64,000 nucleotides of DNA from Geomonas edaphica (GTDB lineage Bacteria > Desulfobacterota > Desulfuromonadia > Geobacterales > Geobacteraceae). The stretch lies in contig NZ_SSYB01000002.1 in the NCBI RefSeq assembly GCF_004917075.1, positions 1 through 64,000 of the forward strand, in the 5' to 3' direction. The position numbers and the translations under genes are program-made. Below the pieces are notes generated by a model. That model searched no databases, had not been told where the DNA came from, and was given only the letters and a program-made list of their open reading frames with translations. Positions 44,721 to 53,644 of the stretch are shown piece after piece; position 1 is the stretch's first letter, and each line of letters starts with the position of its first letter.

Positions 44721-45341
44721 CTACCCCCGGTTGATGAGGAGTGCCAAGCTCAGCCGGTTTCCGGCGGGGAGCTTGCCGTAGACCGAAGTGAGGTGCGCCT
44801 TCACGGTGCGCTCCACGATGCCAAGCTCGGCGGCGATCTCGAGGTTGGTCCTCCCCCCGGCGATCAGTTCGGCCACCTTCCGCTCCATGGGGCTAAGCGG
44901 CGCCAGGAGCTCATCGAGCCGCCTTTCCCTTCCTGCCGCTGCGTTTTGCGCCGCCTCCAGGATCAGTTGCTGGATCACCTGCTGCCCGAGCCATACCCCG
45001 CCCCCGTCGATCACGTTCAGCGCTTCCTTTAGACGCTCCGCCGAGATGTACGTGTTGGCGTACCCCACGATCCCCACCTTTAAAAAAGCGAGACCCTCGT
45101 CCGGCTCAGGCCGGTCGGAGAGGAGAAAAAGTCTCGATGCCGGCGACGCGGCGCGCAGGGCGGCGCACTCCGCCTGGTCCACCAGGTCGCGGTGCAGCAT
45201 GACCAGGTCGGGCCTTGCCGAAGGGACCGTCCGCCTCAGCTCATCGAGGGTGCGAACCTGTACGATCTCGTTTCCTTCGGCAAGCAGTCCCTGCCAACGG
45301 GTGAGGACGGTGCCGCTTGCGCTTGCCAGCAGGATGATCAT
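44721..45341 (-). CDS. LuxR-type response regulator in the T1SS operon
   Basis: The 206-residue protein has an atypical receiver-like N-domain (LVMLHRDLVDQAE in place of the usual phospho-Asp strand) and a C-terminal LuxR HTH (LSPMERKVAELIAGGRTNLEI ... AELGIVERTVKAHLTSVYGKL). It is the last gene of the minus-strand unit with the T1SS ATPase and HlyD adaptor, three bases behind the adaptor stop. It could regulate adhesin or secretion genes. Phosphorylation is doubtful. Confidence 0.82.
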   Translation of the reverse strand: MIILLASASGTVLTRWQGLLAEGNEIVQVRTLDELRRTVPSARPDLVMLHRDLVDQAECAALRAASPASRLFLLSDRPEPDEGLAFLKVGIVGYANTYISAERLKEALNVIDGGGVWLGQQVIQQLILEAAQNAAAGRERRLDELLAPLSPMERKVAELIAGGRTNLEIAAELGIVERTVKAHLTSVYGKLPAGNRLSLALLINRG

Positions 45342-45344
45342 GCG

Positions 45345-46694
45345 TTACCTCTCGCGCAGTGCGCTGTACTTCGCCTTCAGAATTGGTTTGAGGATGTACG
45401 AGAGGATGGTGCGCTTGCCGGCCAGGATGTCGACCGTGGCGACCATGCCCGGAATGATCGGGAGCGGCTTGTCCTTGGTTCCCAGGTAGTTGCGGTCCGT
45501 CCTGAGCGTCACCAGGTAATAGCTCTCTTTCTTTTCGTCGGTGATGCTGTCGGCCCCGATCTGTTCAAGCCGCGCATCGAGCCCGCCGTAGATGGTGTAG
45601 TCGTAGGCGGAGAACTTCACCATCGCCTTCTGGTTCGGCTTCAGGAACCCGATGTCGGCCGGCTTGATCTTCGCCTCGATGAGGAGGGTCCCCTCGTTCG
45701 GGACGATCTCGACGATGTTCATGCCCGGCTGGATGACGCCCCCTATCGTGTTAACGAGGATGCGGTTCACCGTGCCGTTAACCGGAGAGCGCACCAGGGT
45801 GCGGTCCAGGCGGTCCTTCAACGCCATTGAGGAGGCGGCCTCCTCGCCCAGCTGCGCCGCAACATCGTTGTACTCGGTCTTCGCCTTGTTGGAGAAGTTC
45901 AGTTTCAGTTCCCGCATTGCGGAGTAGCTCTCGCTGATCTTCGACTGAATGCGCGGGATCGACTGCTTGATGGTCTCAATCTCCCCCTTCATCTCGCTCG
46001 CCTTGCGCTCGAGCTGCAAGAGTTCCATGTCGGAGACGGCACCCTTCGCGACAAGCGGCCGCGTGATGTTGATCTCCTTTTGGTAAAGGGAGTAGGTCTG
46101 GCTGAGCTCCTTGAGTCTCGTGTTCAGCTCCCTTAATTCCCCCTGGCGCTGGTCGATCTGCGACTGTTTCACGTCGAGGGAGTTCTTCAGTTCGGCGCGG
46201 CGCGATTCGAACAGGGCGCGCTCGCTCGCTGCAATGGCGGGGGGGGCGTCGGGGGGTGGGGTGAAACTCATGCTACCCGCCGCCTCGGCGCGCAGACGGG
46301 CGGCCTTGGCCTTGTTGGCACCGGATTTTGCCTGGCTCTGCTCCAGGGAGGAGACGAAGCGGGTCTCGTCGATCTTCAGAAGGAGCTGCCCCTTCTTCAC
46401 CGGGTCGCCCACCTTCACGTGCAGCTCGGAGAGGATGCCCCCCTCCAGGTTCTGGATCACCTGCACCTGGCTGGCCGGGATCACCTTTCCTTCGCCCCGC
46501 GTGGTCTGCTCCACCTCGGAAACACCGGCCCAGATGAGGAAGATGACGAAGAGTAGCAGGGTCGACCAGAGGATGGCGCTCCCGCCGCGCGGGGACTGCA
46601 CCAGGATCGAGGTCTTGATGTCGGTCACGAAGTCAACGTCTTCATCGGGCATCCTGCGGAACACCCCATTCGCTTTGTTCTTGTTTATCTCCAC
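45345..46694 (-). CDS. T1SS periplasmic adaptor (HlyD/LapC family)
   Basis: The 449-residue protein has a short cytoplasmic N-terminus, one TM helix (about 40-60), a long coiled-coil hairpin (about 130-310) between split lipoyl halves (IQNLEGGILSELHVKVGDPV and PVNGTVNRILVNTIGGVI) and a C-terminal beta-barrel part. It links the inner membrane ATPase to TolC. The gene lies 12 bases behind the ATPase gene. It belongs to the adaptor class used for giant adhesins. Confidence 0.9.
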   Translation of the reverse strand: MEINKNKANGVFRRMPDEDVDFVTDIKTSILVQSPRGGSAILWSTLLLFVIFLIWAGVSEVEQTTRGEGKVIPASQVQVIQNLEGGILSELHVKVGDPVKKGQLLLKIDETRFVSSLEQSQAKSGANKAKAARLRAEAAGSMSFTPPPDAPPAIAASERALFESRRAELKNSLDVKQSQIDQRQGELRELNTRLKELSQTYSLYQKEINITRPLVAKGAVSDMELLQLERKASEMKGEIETIKQSIPRIQSKISESYSAMRELKLNFSNKAKTEYNDVAAQLGEEAASSMALKDRLDRTLVRSPVNGTVNRILVNTIGGVIQPGMNIVEIVPNEGTLLIEAKIKPADIGFLKPNQKAMVKFSAYDYTIYGGLDARLEQIGADSITDEKKESYYLVTLRTDRNYLGTKDKPLPIIPGMVATVDILAGKRTILSYILKPILKAKYSALRER

Positions 46695-46706
46695 GACATT
46701 TCTCCG

Positions 46707-48884
46707 CTAGATGTTCAGATGCCCGCGTTGCAGCGCTTCGAGGACCGCCCCTTTCGGGCCGTCGGCTACCACGGTGCCGTTGTCGATGACGATGATGCGG
46801 TCCACGAGCTCGAGCAGCGAGGCACGGTGCGTGATCAGGATCATGGTCTTTTCCTTCGCCCCCTCGGCCAGGTTGTTCTTGAGTCTCAGCTCGGAACGGC
46901 TGTCCATGTTGCTGGTCGGCTCGTCGAGGACCAGGACCGGCGGGTCGAGCAGGAGCGCCCGGGCGATGGCGACGCACTGGCGCTGCCCGCCGGAGAGCCC
47001 GCGGCCGAACTCCGCCACCTCCATGTCGAAGCCGAGCGGGTGTTTCTTAACGAACTCGCCGACGCCTGCGAGCTCAGCGGCACGCATGATGGAGTGGTCG
47101 TCGACGTCGTCCGCGCCAAGGGTCAGGTTCTCGCGCACCGTCCCCTTGAAGAGCGAGATGTCCTGCGGAACGTACCCCACGTAGTGGCGCAGCTCAGCGG
47201 GGTCGATCTGTCTCAGGTCGGTGTCGTCCATGGTGACCATGCCGCTTTCCGGCTCGAAGAGACCCAGGAGCAGCTTGCCGAGCGTGGTCTTTCCGGAACC
47301 GATCGGGCCGATGATCCCCACCTTTTCCCCCGCCTCGATGTTCAGGGTGATGTTGTTCAGCGCGTTCACCGACTGACCCGGATAGGCGAAGGAGAGCCCG
47401 CGTACGCCGATCCCCCCGTGGAAGCGGGTGCGGTGCAGGAAGGTCTTGCCGGCCGGACGCTCCACCGGGAGCTTCATGATGTCGTCGAGGGTCTTGTACG
47501 CTTCTTTCGCACGGTGGAAGCGGGTGGCGAGGTTCGCTACCTGGGCGACCGGGGCCACCACCTGCCGGGAGAGGATCACGAGTGCCACGAGCCCCCCCTG
47601 GGTGAGCTTGCCGACCGAGATGGCGTAGACGCCGGCGACGACGAGGCCGACGACGGCCAGGTTCTGCACCAGGTAGGCGACCTGGTTCACCGAGGAGGAG
47701 AGAAAGCGCGAGCGTGCGCTCCATGTCGCGATGTAGCCTACCGCGTCCTCCCAACTGCGCTGCACGTGGGATTCCGCACCGAGCATCTTAACGGTCTCGA
47801 GCCCGGCGAGTCCCTCGACCAGGATGGCGTTTTTCTGACTGGAGGCGGCGAAGGTGTTTTCCACCGCACGGCGCAGGGGCGCCTGGATGCAAGCTGCGTA
47901 GGCGATCATTATGACGATGCTGACGATGAAGATGGCGAGAATGACCTCGCCGCCGATGTACCAGATGACCCCGAGCCCGAGTATCACGAAGGGGACGTCG
48001 ATCAGGGTGGTGATGGAGAAGGAGGTGATGAAGTCGAGGATGGACTCGAATTCCCGCAGGTTGTTGGAGAAGGAGCCAACCGACTGGGGCCTCACCTCTA
48101 GGCGCAGGTTGAGGACGCGCTGCAAAAGAACCGATGAAATCCGGAGGTTTGCCTTTTTCCCCGCCTCGTCGATGAAGTAACCGCGCAGCCCCTGCATCAG
48201 CATGCCGAAGAGGTAGACGACGGTGACCCCGATGGAGAGCACCCAGAGCGTCTCAAAGGCGCTGTTGGGGATGACCCGATCGTAGACGTTCAAGACGTAG
48301 AAGGTGCTGACGAGGCCGAAGACGTTGATGAGCAGGGAGGCGACGACGACGTCGCGGTAGATGCGCCAGGAGGAGGTGAGGGTGCCCCAGAACCAGTGCC
48401 CGGTCCCCTCGGCCTCGCGGGCGACGCCACCCTCCCTGCCGAGGCGGTACTTTGGGCGGACGAAGATGGCGAACCCTGCGTAAAGCTTCTCGAGCTCGGC
48501 ACGGGTGACGCTCTTTTCGCCCGTCCCCGTCTCGGGCAGTAGGATCTTGAAGGTGTCCTCCTCGAGGTCGCGCTCCACCACCGCCACGGCCTGGCGGTTG
48601 TGCAAAAGCAGGATAGCCGGTAATTGCAGCTGACTTATGCGCGCCAGTGGTCGCTTGACGACACGGCTGGAGAGACCGGCGCGCTCGGCGCAGCGCGGAA
48701 AAAGCTCCACCGTCACGCGGTTTTGCACGAGCGGCAGGCCCGCTACGATACCGGTGCGCGAGGCCGGCAGCCCATGCAGCTTGGCAACCAGCATCAGCGA
48801 GTCGAGAAGGGGATCGTCGTGACGATCCATGTCCTCGCCGAGGTTCCACTGTGTTTCAGGGGGGGTTCTATCTGTCTCTTGCAC
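46707..48884 (-). CDS. T1SS ABC ATPase (LapB-type, inactive C39-like domain)
   Basis: The 725-residue protein has an N-terminal C39-peptidase-like domain (about 20-150) without the catalytic Cys, six TM helices (about 185-460) and an ABC domain with GPIGSGKTTLGKLLLG, LSGGQRQCV and VLVLDEPTSNMDS. The Cys-less CLD is characteristic of exporters for RTX and Lap-type adhesins that are not cut at a double-Gly leader. The gene is divergent from the 106-residue gene at 49051. Its likely substrate is the VCBS adhesin at the window end. Confidence 0.92.
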   Translation of the reverse strand: MQETDRTPPETQWNLGEDMDRHDDPLLDSLMLVAKLHGLPASRTGIVAGLPLVQNRVTVELFPRCAERAGLSSRVVKRPLARISQLQLPAILLLHNRQAVAVVERDLEEDTFKILLPETGTGEKSVTRAELEKLYAGFAIFVRPKYRLGREGGVAREAEGTGHWFWGTLTSSWRIYRDVVVASLLINVFGLVSTFYVLNVYDRVIPNSAFETLWVLSIGVTVVYLFGMLMQGLRGYFIDEAGKKANLRISSVLLQRVLNLRLEVRPQSVGSFSNNLREFESILDFITSFSITTLIDVPFVILGLGVIWYIGGEVILAIFIVSIVIMIAYAACIQAPLRRAVENTFAASSQKNAILVEGLAGLETVKMLGAESHVQRSWEDAVGYIATWSARSRFLSSSVNQVAYLVQNLAVVGLVVAGVYAISVGKLTQGGLVALVILSRQVVAPVAQVANLATRFHRAKEAYKTLDDIMKLPVERPAGKTFLHRTRFHGGIGVRGLSFAYPGQSVNALNNITLNIEAGEKVGIIGPIGSGKTTLGKLLLGLFEPESGMVTMDDTDLRQIDPAELRHYVGYVPQDISLFKGTVRENLTLGADDVDDHSIMRAAELAGVGEFVKKHPLGFDMEVAEFGRGLSGGQRQCVAIARALLLDPPVLVLDEPTSNMDSRSELRLKNNLAEGAKEKTMILITHRASLLELVDRIIVIDNGTVVADGPKGAVLEALQRGHLNI

Positions 48885-49050
48885 GTCGCTTCCTCTTTAT
48901 GCAGGCCACCCGTCAAAACAAAAAGGTGGGTTATTGTAGCATAATAGGTTTCACATTGATAATCGTTTTGCGTTATACTTGGGCCTGTTGTCCGGTGTCA
49001 ATGATTTTCGGTTAATTACGTCGTCCGTAGAATCACAGAGAGGAAACCGC

Positions 49051-49371
49051 ATGCTCTACATAGAGAGAGGAGAGGACGGCAAAATCGTCGCCCTGCACAA
49101 AACCCCCATCACCCAGGACGCCGAGCAGAAGCCGCTGATGGACACGGAGGTGCTCGCCTTCTTGAACGAGAGCGGCGCCTGGGGCGAGTCGCTTGCCTTC
49201 TCGGACGCCGCCACGGTCCGCGTCATCGAGGACTTGGTCGACCTTCTGGTCAGAAAGAACGTCATCAACTTCACCGAGCTTCCCGAGCAGGCGCAGCAGA
49301 GGATCAAGACGCGCCAGAGCCTGCGCGAGAAGATCTCCACCAGCGATCTCCTCGTGCACGACATCATCTAA
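49051..49371 (+). CDS. Small hypothetical protein conserved beside LapD/T1SS genes
   Basis: The 106-residue protein (start MLYIERGEDGKIVALHKTP) has a central helix pair, LAFSDAATVRVIEDLVDLLV, and RIKTRQSLREKI. Such short proteins are often listed as tryptophan synthase beta-like in databases but lack the enzyme domain; I recall them beside LapD-type genes. The ATG at 49051 follows AGAGAGG. Its last bases overlap the 3' end of the LapD-like gene on the other strand. It may be a cytoplasmic regulator of the adhesion system. Confidence 0.72.
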   Translation: MLYIERGEDGKIVALHKTPITQDAEQKPLMDTEVLAFLNESGAWGESLAFSDAATVRVIEDLVDLLVRKNVINFTELPEQAQQRIKTRQSLREKISTSDLLVHDII

Positions 49372-51332
49372 GCGGCGGTAAAGGAGGAGAGCGGCCGCGG
49401 CCTGCCGAAGAAGTAACCCTGCATCGCGTCGAGGTTCAGCTCCTTCAACACCGCCGCCTGCTCTTCGGATTCGACCCCTTCTGCCACCACGGCGATGTCG
49501 ATGCTGTGCGCCACGCTGCAGAGCGAGGCGACGTAGAAGCCGCTGTCGTTCTCCCCGCTTAAGAGCTCGCCTGTGTAGGCGCGGTCGATCTTCACGTACT
49601 CGGGACGCAGCGACTTCAGGTAGCCAAGTTTCGAGAAGCTCCTGCCGTAGTGGTCGAGACCGATGCCGTGTCCGCACGCCCGCACCGCGGCGGCGAATTC
49701 CCTGATCATTTCCAGATGCTGCACCGCGGCGAACTCCGAGAACTCGAAATTTATGTGCGGTGCGCCGGCCGGAAGCCCCTTCAGGTAGCCGTGGAGCCAG
49801 CCCCGGAACGCCTCGTCCTCAAGCGAGGTGGGGGAGATGTTGACCGCGATGCGTTCCACGCCGATGCTGCGGAAGTCAAAGCGCAGCGCCTCCTCGATCA
49901 CCATGCGGTCGATGGCGGAAACAAGCTTCAGGCGCTCGGCGATCGGCAGGAAGAGGGCGGCGTCGAGTGCCGTGCCGTCCTCCTGGGCGATGCGGGCGAA
50001 GAGTTCCAGCTGCCGCACGCCGCGCTCCTTAGTGTTCGCGATCACCGCCTGGGCGTCGAGCGTCACGCGCCGTTCCTCGAGCGCCTTGACGAGTGATTCC
50101 TTCCACTGCTGCTGCCCCATGGGGAGCGCCGATTCCCCGCTCACCGCGCGCAGTTCCCAACCGTTAGCCCCTTTGCTTTGCGCGGCCGAGAGTGCAAGGT
50201 CCGCCTCGGAGAGAAGCCGCGACAGGGTGACGCTCCCCTCGTAGGCCGCAACGCCAAGGTTCGCAATGTTGTCGGAGAGCGACAGCCTCTCACGGGCGAG
50301 GCGCCCGAGCTCGCCCGCAATCTCGGTGGCGACGATTTCCGCTTCGGCAGAGGAGTGGTGCGGCAAGAAGATGCCGAAGTCGCCGCCGGTGAGTCTGCTC
50401 AGCACCGCGTCGCCGTAGCCGGAAACCGCTTCCTGCAACAGCAAGGCGACCCGCTTCAAAAGCTCGTCCCCCGCCTGCAGTCCACGTTCCGTGTTGAGCG
50501 CCTCCAGGGCGTGCACGCGGGCGAGGATGAGCAGGCCACGCCCCTGCCCCTCGCCTAGATCGGCTCCCACCTGGGTCTCGAAGTAGCGCCGGTTTCCGAT
50601 GCCGGTCAGCGGGTCGTGGTAGGCCCGCTCCTGCAGCCCCTCGGCCCTTGCCGCCTGTTCCCCGAACATCTCCTTCACCTTCACCGTCATCCGGTTCATC
50701 GCCTCGGCCACGCTCTTGAATTCGCGGGTGCGCGGGAGGGGATCCTGCAGCTCGTACTCGCCGCGCCCGAGGGCGTCCGCCTGGCGCTCCACGGCGGCAA
50801 GCGGCTTTAAAAGGAGCTTGAGACCAATGCCGACCGCGGCAAGCATGAAGACGGCGCAGCCTGCGAACCAGACGGTCATGGAGATCACCTCGTTCCAGAG
50901 CGTCTCGTAGGCGTAGCCCGGGTGGCTCTTCACCAGGATGGTTCCTCCCTGGTTCCAACCCGCCATCACGTCCGCCTCCGCCTCGGGGGTCTTAAGCGGC
51001 ACGAGTTTCACGAACCACTGCGGCACGTCCTCGACCTTGACCGGGAGCGTCCTGTCTATAAGCACCTCGCCGCGCGGGCCGGTGTAGGTGATCCTCTGGT
51101 AGTAGCCGCGGTCGAAGAGGGCGTTGATCATACCCTCCACCGTGGTGAGGTCCTTTTGCGCCACGTGCGGGGAGATGGAGAGGGCGAGCGAGGTCGCGGT
51201 ATCCTGCACGTGGGATTCCAGCTGGTCGGTCAGGAAGGTGCGGGTGTTGGCGAGCTTCGCGTACCAGGTCCCGGTGAAGAGGAGCAGGAAAAGGACGACG
51301 GTGAAGATGATGAGCTGTCGATACAGAGTCAT
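49368..51332 (-). CDS. lapD: LapD-like c-di-GMP receptor (degenerate GGDEF-EAL)
   Basis: The 654-residue protein has a TM helix (about 5-25), a periplasmic LapD/MoxY-type domain (about 26-145), a second TM (about 150-172), HAMP, a degenerate GGDEF (RLTGGDFGIFLP) and a degenerate EAL domain with QLELFARI in place of the ExLxR core. Loss of both catalytic motifs fits a receptor that binds c-di-GMP and sequesters LapG in the periplasm. The LapG-like gene is directly upstream (18 bases) in the same operon. The adhesin is encoded 9.8 kb away. Confidence 0.92.
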   Translation of the reverse strand: MTLYRQLIIFTVVLFLLLFTGTWYAKLANTRTFLTDQLESHVQDTATSLALSISPHVAQKDLTTVEGMINALFDRGYYQRITYTGPRGEVLIDRTLPVKVEDVPQWFVKLVPLKTPEAEADVMAGWNQGGTILVKSHPGYAYETLWNEVISMTVWFAGCAVFMLAAVGIGLKLLLKPLAAVERQADALGRGEYELQDPLPRTREFKSVAEAMNRMTVKVKEMFGEQAARAEGLQERAYHDPLTGIGNRRYFETQVGADLGEGQGRGLLILARVHALEALNTERGLQAGDELLKRVALLLQEAVSGYGDAVLSRLTGGDFGIFLPHHSSAEAEIVATEIAGELGRLARERLSLSDNIANLGVAAYEGSVTLSRLLSEADLALSAAQSKGANGWELRAVSGESALPMGQQQWKESLVKALEERRVTLDAQAVIANTKERGVRQLELFARIAQEDGTALDAALFLPIAERLKLVSAIDRMVIEEALRFDFRSIGVERIAVNISPTSLEDEAFRGWLHGYLKGLPAGAPHINFEFSEFAAVQHLEMIREFAAAVRACGHGIGLDHYGRSFSKLGYLKSLRPEYVKIDRAYTGELLSGENDSGFYVASLCSVAHSIDIAVVAEGVESEEQAAVLKELNLDAMQGYFFGRPRPLSSFTAA

Positions 51333-51350
51333 ATGTTTTTCCTTTGCCCG

Positions 51351-52025
51351 TTACAGTTTGTTCTCGGACATCTTCTGCAAAAGATCCTGCCAGAGCCTCA
51401 GCCGGTTCGACTTGCCGGCGAGCTTTCCCTTGCCCCTTTGCTTGGCGAGCCACAGCCCGGAGCCGTTGAAGCTCAGAATCGGCATGAGGTCGGTGCGTCT
51501 GGAGGCGTGGTCTATGGAGTCGACCAGGTTGTCGAGCACGAGCGGCTCGGCCTCAGGGTCGCTGTAGTAGGTGAGTACCATGTGATGGATGTTGTAGCGC
51601 AGCGCCTTAACGTAGGTGATGCGCAGCTTGTCGTCGTCGACCCCCATCGCCTTCAGGGTGAAGTACTTGGCGATGGCGAAGTCCTCGCAGTCGCCGGCCC
51701 CCTTCGCCAGGAACTCCACCGGGGTCGCCCAGTAGTCCTCGACACCCCACACCTCGCGGTCGGAAGCGAAGCGTATCCGCTCGTTGAAGAAGCGGTTCAC
51801 CTTCTCGAGCTTGTCGCGGTCGTGGCGGCTCCTGTCGTGTGCGATGAGCTCCTCCCAGGCGATCAGACGCTGGTAGGCCTCCCGGCCGTACTTCTTTTCC
51901 GCCTGCTGCAGAAGCTGCCGGTCGACGCTGAAGTTGCCGGCGGTGAAGACGGTGCCTGCAACGCAAAGCGCCGCGACAAAGGCGGCCAAGGACAGCGATA
52001 GTAGTCGTTTAAGGTAGATGCCCAC
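51351..52025 (-). CDS. lapG: LapG-like periplasmic cysteine protease
   Basis: The 224-residue protein has a signal or anchor segment (about 5-28) and a bacterial transglutaminase-like Cys protease domain with catalytic Cys113 (GAGDCEDFA), His148 (NIHHMVLTYY) and Asp165 (LVLDNLVDS). LapG cuts giant adhesins at a di-alanine near the N-terminus when c-di-GMP is low. The adhesin at 61159 has a PAAG sequence that would suit. It starts about 100 bases behind the TolC gene and is separated from it by a terminator-like hairpin. Confidence 0.92.
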   Translation of the reverse strand: MGIYLKRLLSLSLAAFVAALCVAGTVFTAGNFSVDRQLLQQAEKKYGREAYQRLIAWEELIAHDRSRHDRDKLEKVNRFFNERIRFASDREVWGVEDYWATPVEFLAKGAGDCEDFAIAKYFTLKAMGVDDDKLRITYVKALRYNIHHMVLTYYSDPEAEPLVLDNLVDSIDHASRRTDLMPILSFNGSGLWLAKQRGKGKLAGKSNRLRLWQDLLQKMSENKL

Positions 52026-52052
52026 GGCGCTCCAGGGAAAGCCCCTTTTGTT

Positions 52053-52095
52053 AAAAAAAAGCCCGGACCGTCGGTAACTCGCGGCGATCCGGGAC
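52053..52095 (-). terminator. Terminator between the tolC-like and lapG-like genes
   Basis: On the minus strand TCCCGGATCG (52085-52094) pairs with CGGTCCGGG (52062-52070) before a run of eight T. It follows the TolC stop by 27 bases. Confidence 0.7.
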
Positions 52096-52121
52096 TCTGT
52101 GTCACGTCTGTTGGCGGGAGG

Positions 52122-53444
52122 CTACGGCGTGCTGCTTGCCGTGGTCACCTTCCCGCTGGCGTCTGGCGCCTGCAGGCCAAGGGTCGGCAGCAGGCGCGAC
52201 ATCCCGTTCAGAATCCGGTATTCGGCGTACCTCTGGTCGTATTGTGCGTTCACCAGGCTTGCCTTGGCGTTGATGAGCTCGGCCTGGGTGTCGAGCAGGT
52301 CGAACATGGTCCTTCTGCCGATGGACCACTGTGCAGCGAAGGCCTCGGCGGTCTGGCCGGCCGCCTTGACGTAGTCGTCGAGGAACTTCAGGCGCTCCTG
52401 CGCCGACTTGTTGGCGTCCCAGGAGAGGCGGATGGACTGCACCGTCTGCCTTTTCGTGTTGTTGAGGATCTCCTCCGCCTCGTACACCTCGCTTCGGGTC
52501 TGCCCAAGGCGTGCCTTGTTCCAGCCGCCGTTGAAGATGTTGAAGGATATGGTGGCGGTCCCGAGGAACTCCTCGCGGCGTCCCGGCAAGTCGTTGTAAT
52601 CCTTTTGCCAGCGATAATCAAGGGCGAGATCGAGGGTGGGGTAAAGAAGGCTCTTCGCGGCTTCGTGTTGTGCCTTTCTCTCCTGCAGGTCGGCACCGGC
52701 CGACTTCAAGGTGCGGTTACCCTGTACGGCGAGGTCTTCGGCCTCTTCCTTGGTCTTCGGGAGCTCCGCAATTACCGAGGGCGGGTCGGCGAGTTCGCCG
52801 GGGAGGTAGCCTACCACGGCCTGGTAATCGGCGAGACTGTCGTCGAGGTTCGCTTGTGCTGCGGCGACGTTGGCTTGGGCGAGGGCCAGACGACCCTTCA
52901 CCTGCTCGAAGTCGGCGCGGCGGTCCACGCCGGATTCGCTTCTGAGCCTTACCTGGTCATGGATCCTCAGGTGGTTGGTCAGGTTCTCCTGGGCGAGCGC
53001 CAGGAGTTTCTCGTTTCTAAGTACATTCAGGTACACCCTGGAGGCGAGTAGGGCGTTGTTTTCGGCGGTCCCCCCGAGGAGGTACTCGCGGGACCTCGCC
53101 CGTGCTTCCTGGCGTTCCACTTCGTGCTGCGTGCCGAAGAAGCGGAAGACGTTCTGGCGCACGCTCACCACGGCGGTGGCGGGGGCGACGGTGTTGAAGG
53201 TCGGCTCATGCTGGCGCGATACCCCTGCCGACGCGGATGCGTCGATGGTGGGAAGGTACCCCGCCTTGGCCTGGCGCACCTCTCTCTCGCGCGCCACCTT
53301 GTTGTAGTACTGTGCCCGGACTTCGGGGTTGGATTGCAACATGTACTTCACGGCTTCCTGGAGGGTCTCGGCGTGGGCCGTACCCGCCGCAGAGGTTAAC
53401 ATGCCAAGCGCCACTACGGTCATTACCTTACTGGTCAGTGCCAT
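52122..53444 (-). CDS. TolC-family outer membrane efflux/secretion protein
   Basis: The 440-residue protein has a signal peptide (cleaved after THA near residue 25: TSAAGTAHA) and the two TolC-type repeats with long helices: EAVKYMLQSNPEVRAQYYNKV, VRLRSESGVDRRADFEQVKGR and QWSIGRRTMFDLLDTQAEL. It matches the outer membrane factors of adhesin T1SS (LapE-type). With the ATPase and HlyD it completes the secretion apparatus, though encoded in a separate unit. It is divergent from the OmpA/AMIN gene. Confidence 0.92.
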   Translation of the reverse strand: MALTSKVMTVVALGMLTSAAGTAHAETLQEAVKYMLQSNPEVRAQYYNKVAREREVRQAKAGYLPTIDASASAGVSRQHEPTFNTVAPATAVVSVRQNVFRFFGTQHEVERQEARARSREYLLGGTAENNALLASRVYLNVLRNEKLLALAQENLTNHLRIHDQVRLRSESGVDRRADFEQVKGRLALAQANVAAAQANLDDSLADYQAVVGYLPGELADPPSVIAELPKTKEEAEDLAVQGNRTLKSAGADLQERKAQHEAAKSLLYPTLDLALDYRWQKDYNDLPGRREEFLGTATISFNIFNGGWNKARLGQTRSEVYEAEEILNNTKRQTVQSIRLSWDANKSAQERLKFLDDYVKAAGQTAEAFAAQWSIGRRTMFDLLDTQAELINAKASLVNAQYDQRYAEYRILNGMSRLLPTLGLQAPDASGKVTTASSTP

Positions 53445-53644
53445 AAACTACCTTCCTGTTCGTGGTATGAAAGTCAACCACCATTGCACATGCCTAATAG
53501 TGGGCACGATAAATGGATCACTCATGTTGATACACATATTATATGTGAATAATAAATTTGCAAATGGTAATTTTGTATGGTTAATTATATGTAAAGAGGC
53601 CAGTAGTCAAGTATAAAAATTTCTAAGAAATGGGAGCATTTGAC
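53445..53644. promoter_or_regulatory. AT-rich divergent promoter region of tolC-like and ompA-like genes
   Basis: These 200 bases are clearly AT-richer than the surrounding genes, especially 53525-53625 (acacatattatatgtgaata and similar). They contain acatattatatgt, a near-palindrome at about 53532-53544. They should hold promoters and possibly an operator for both genes; no single -35/-10 pair is convincing. Confidence 0.4.
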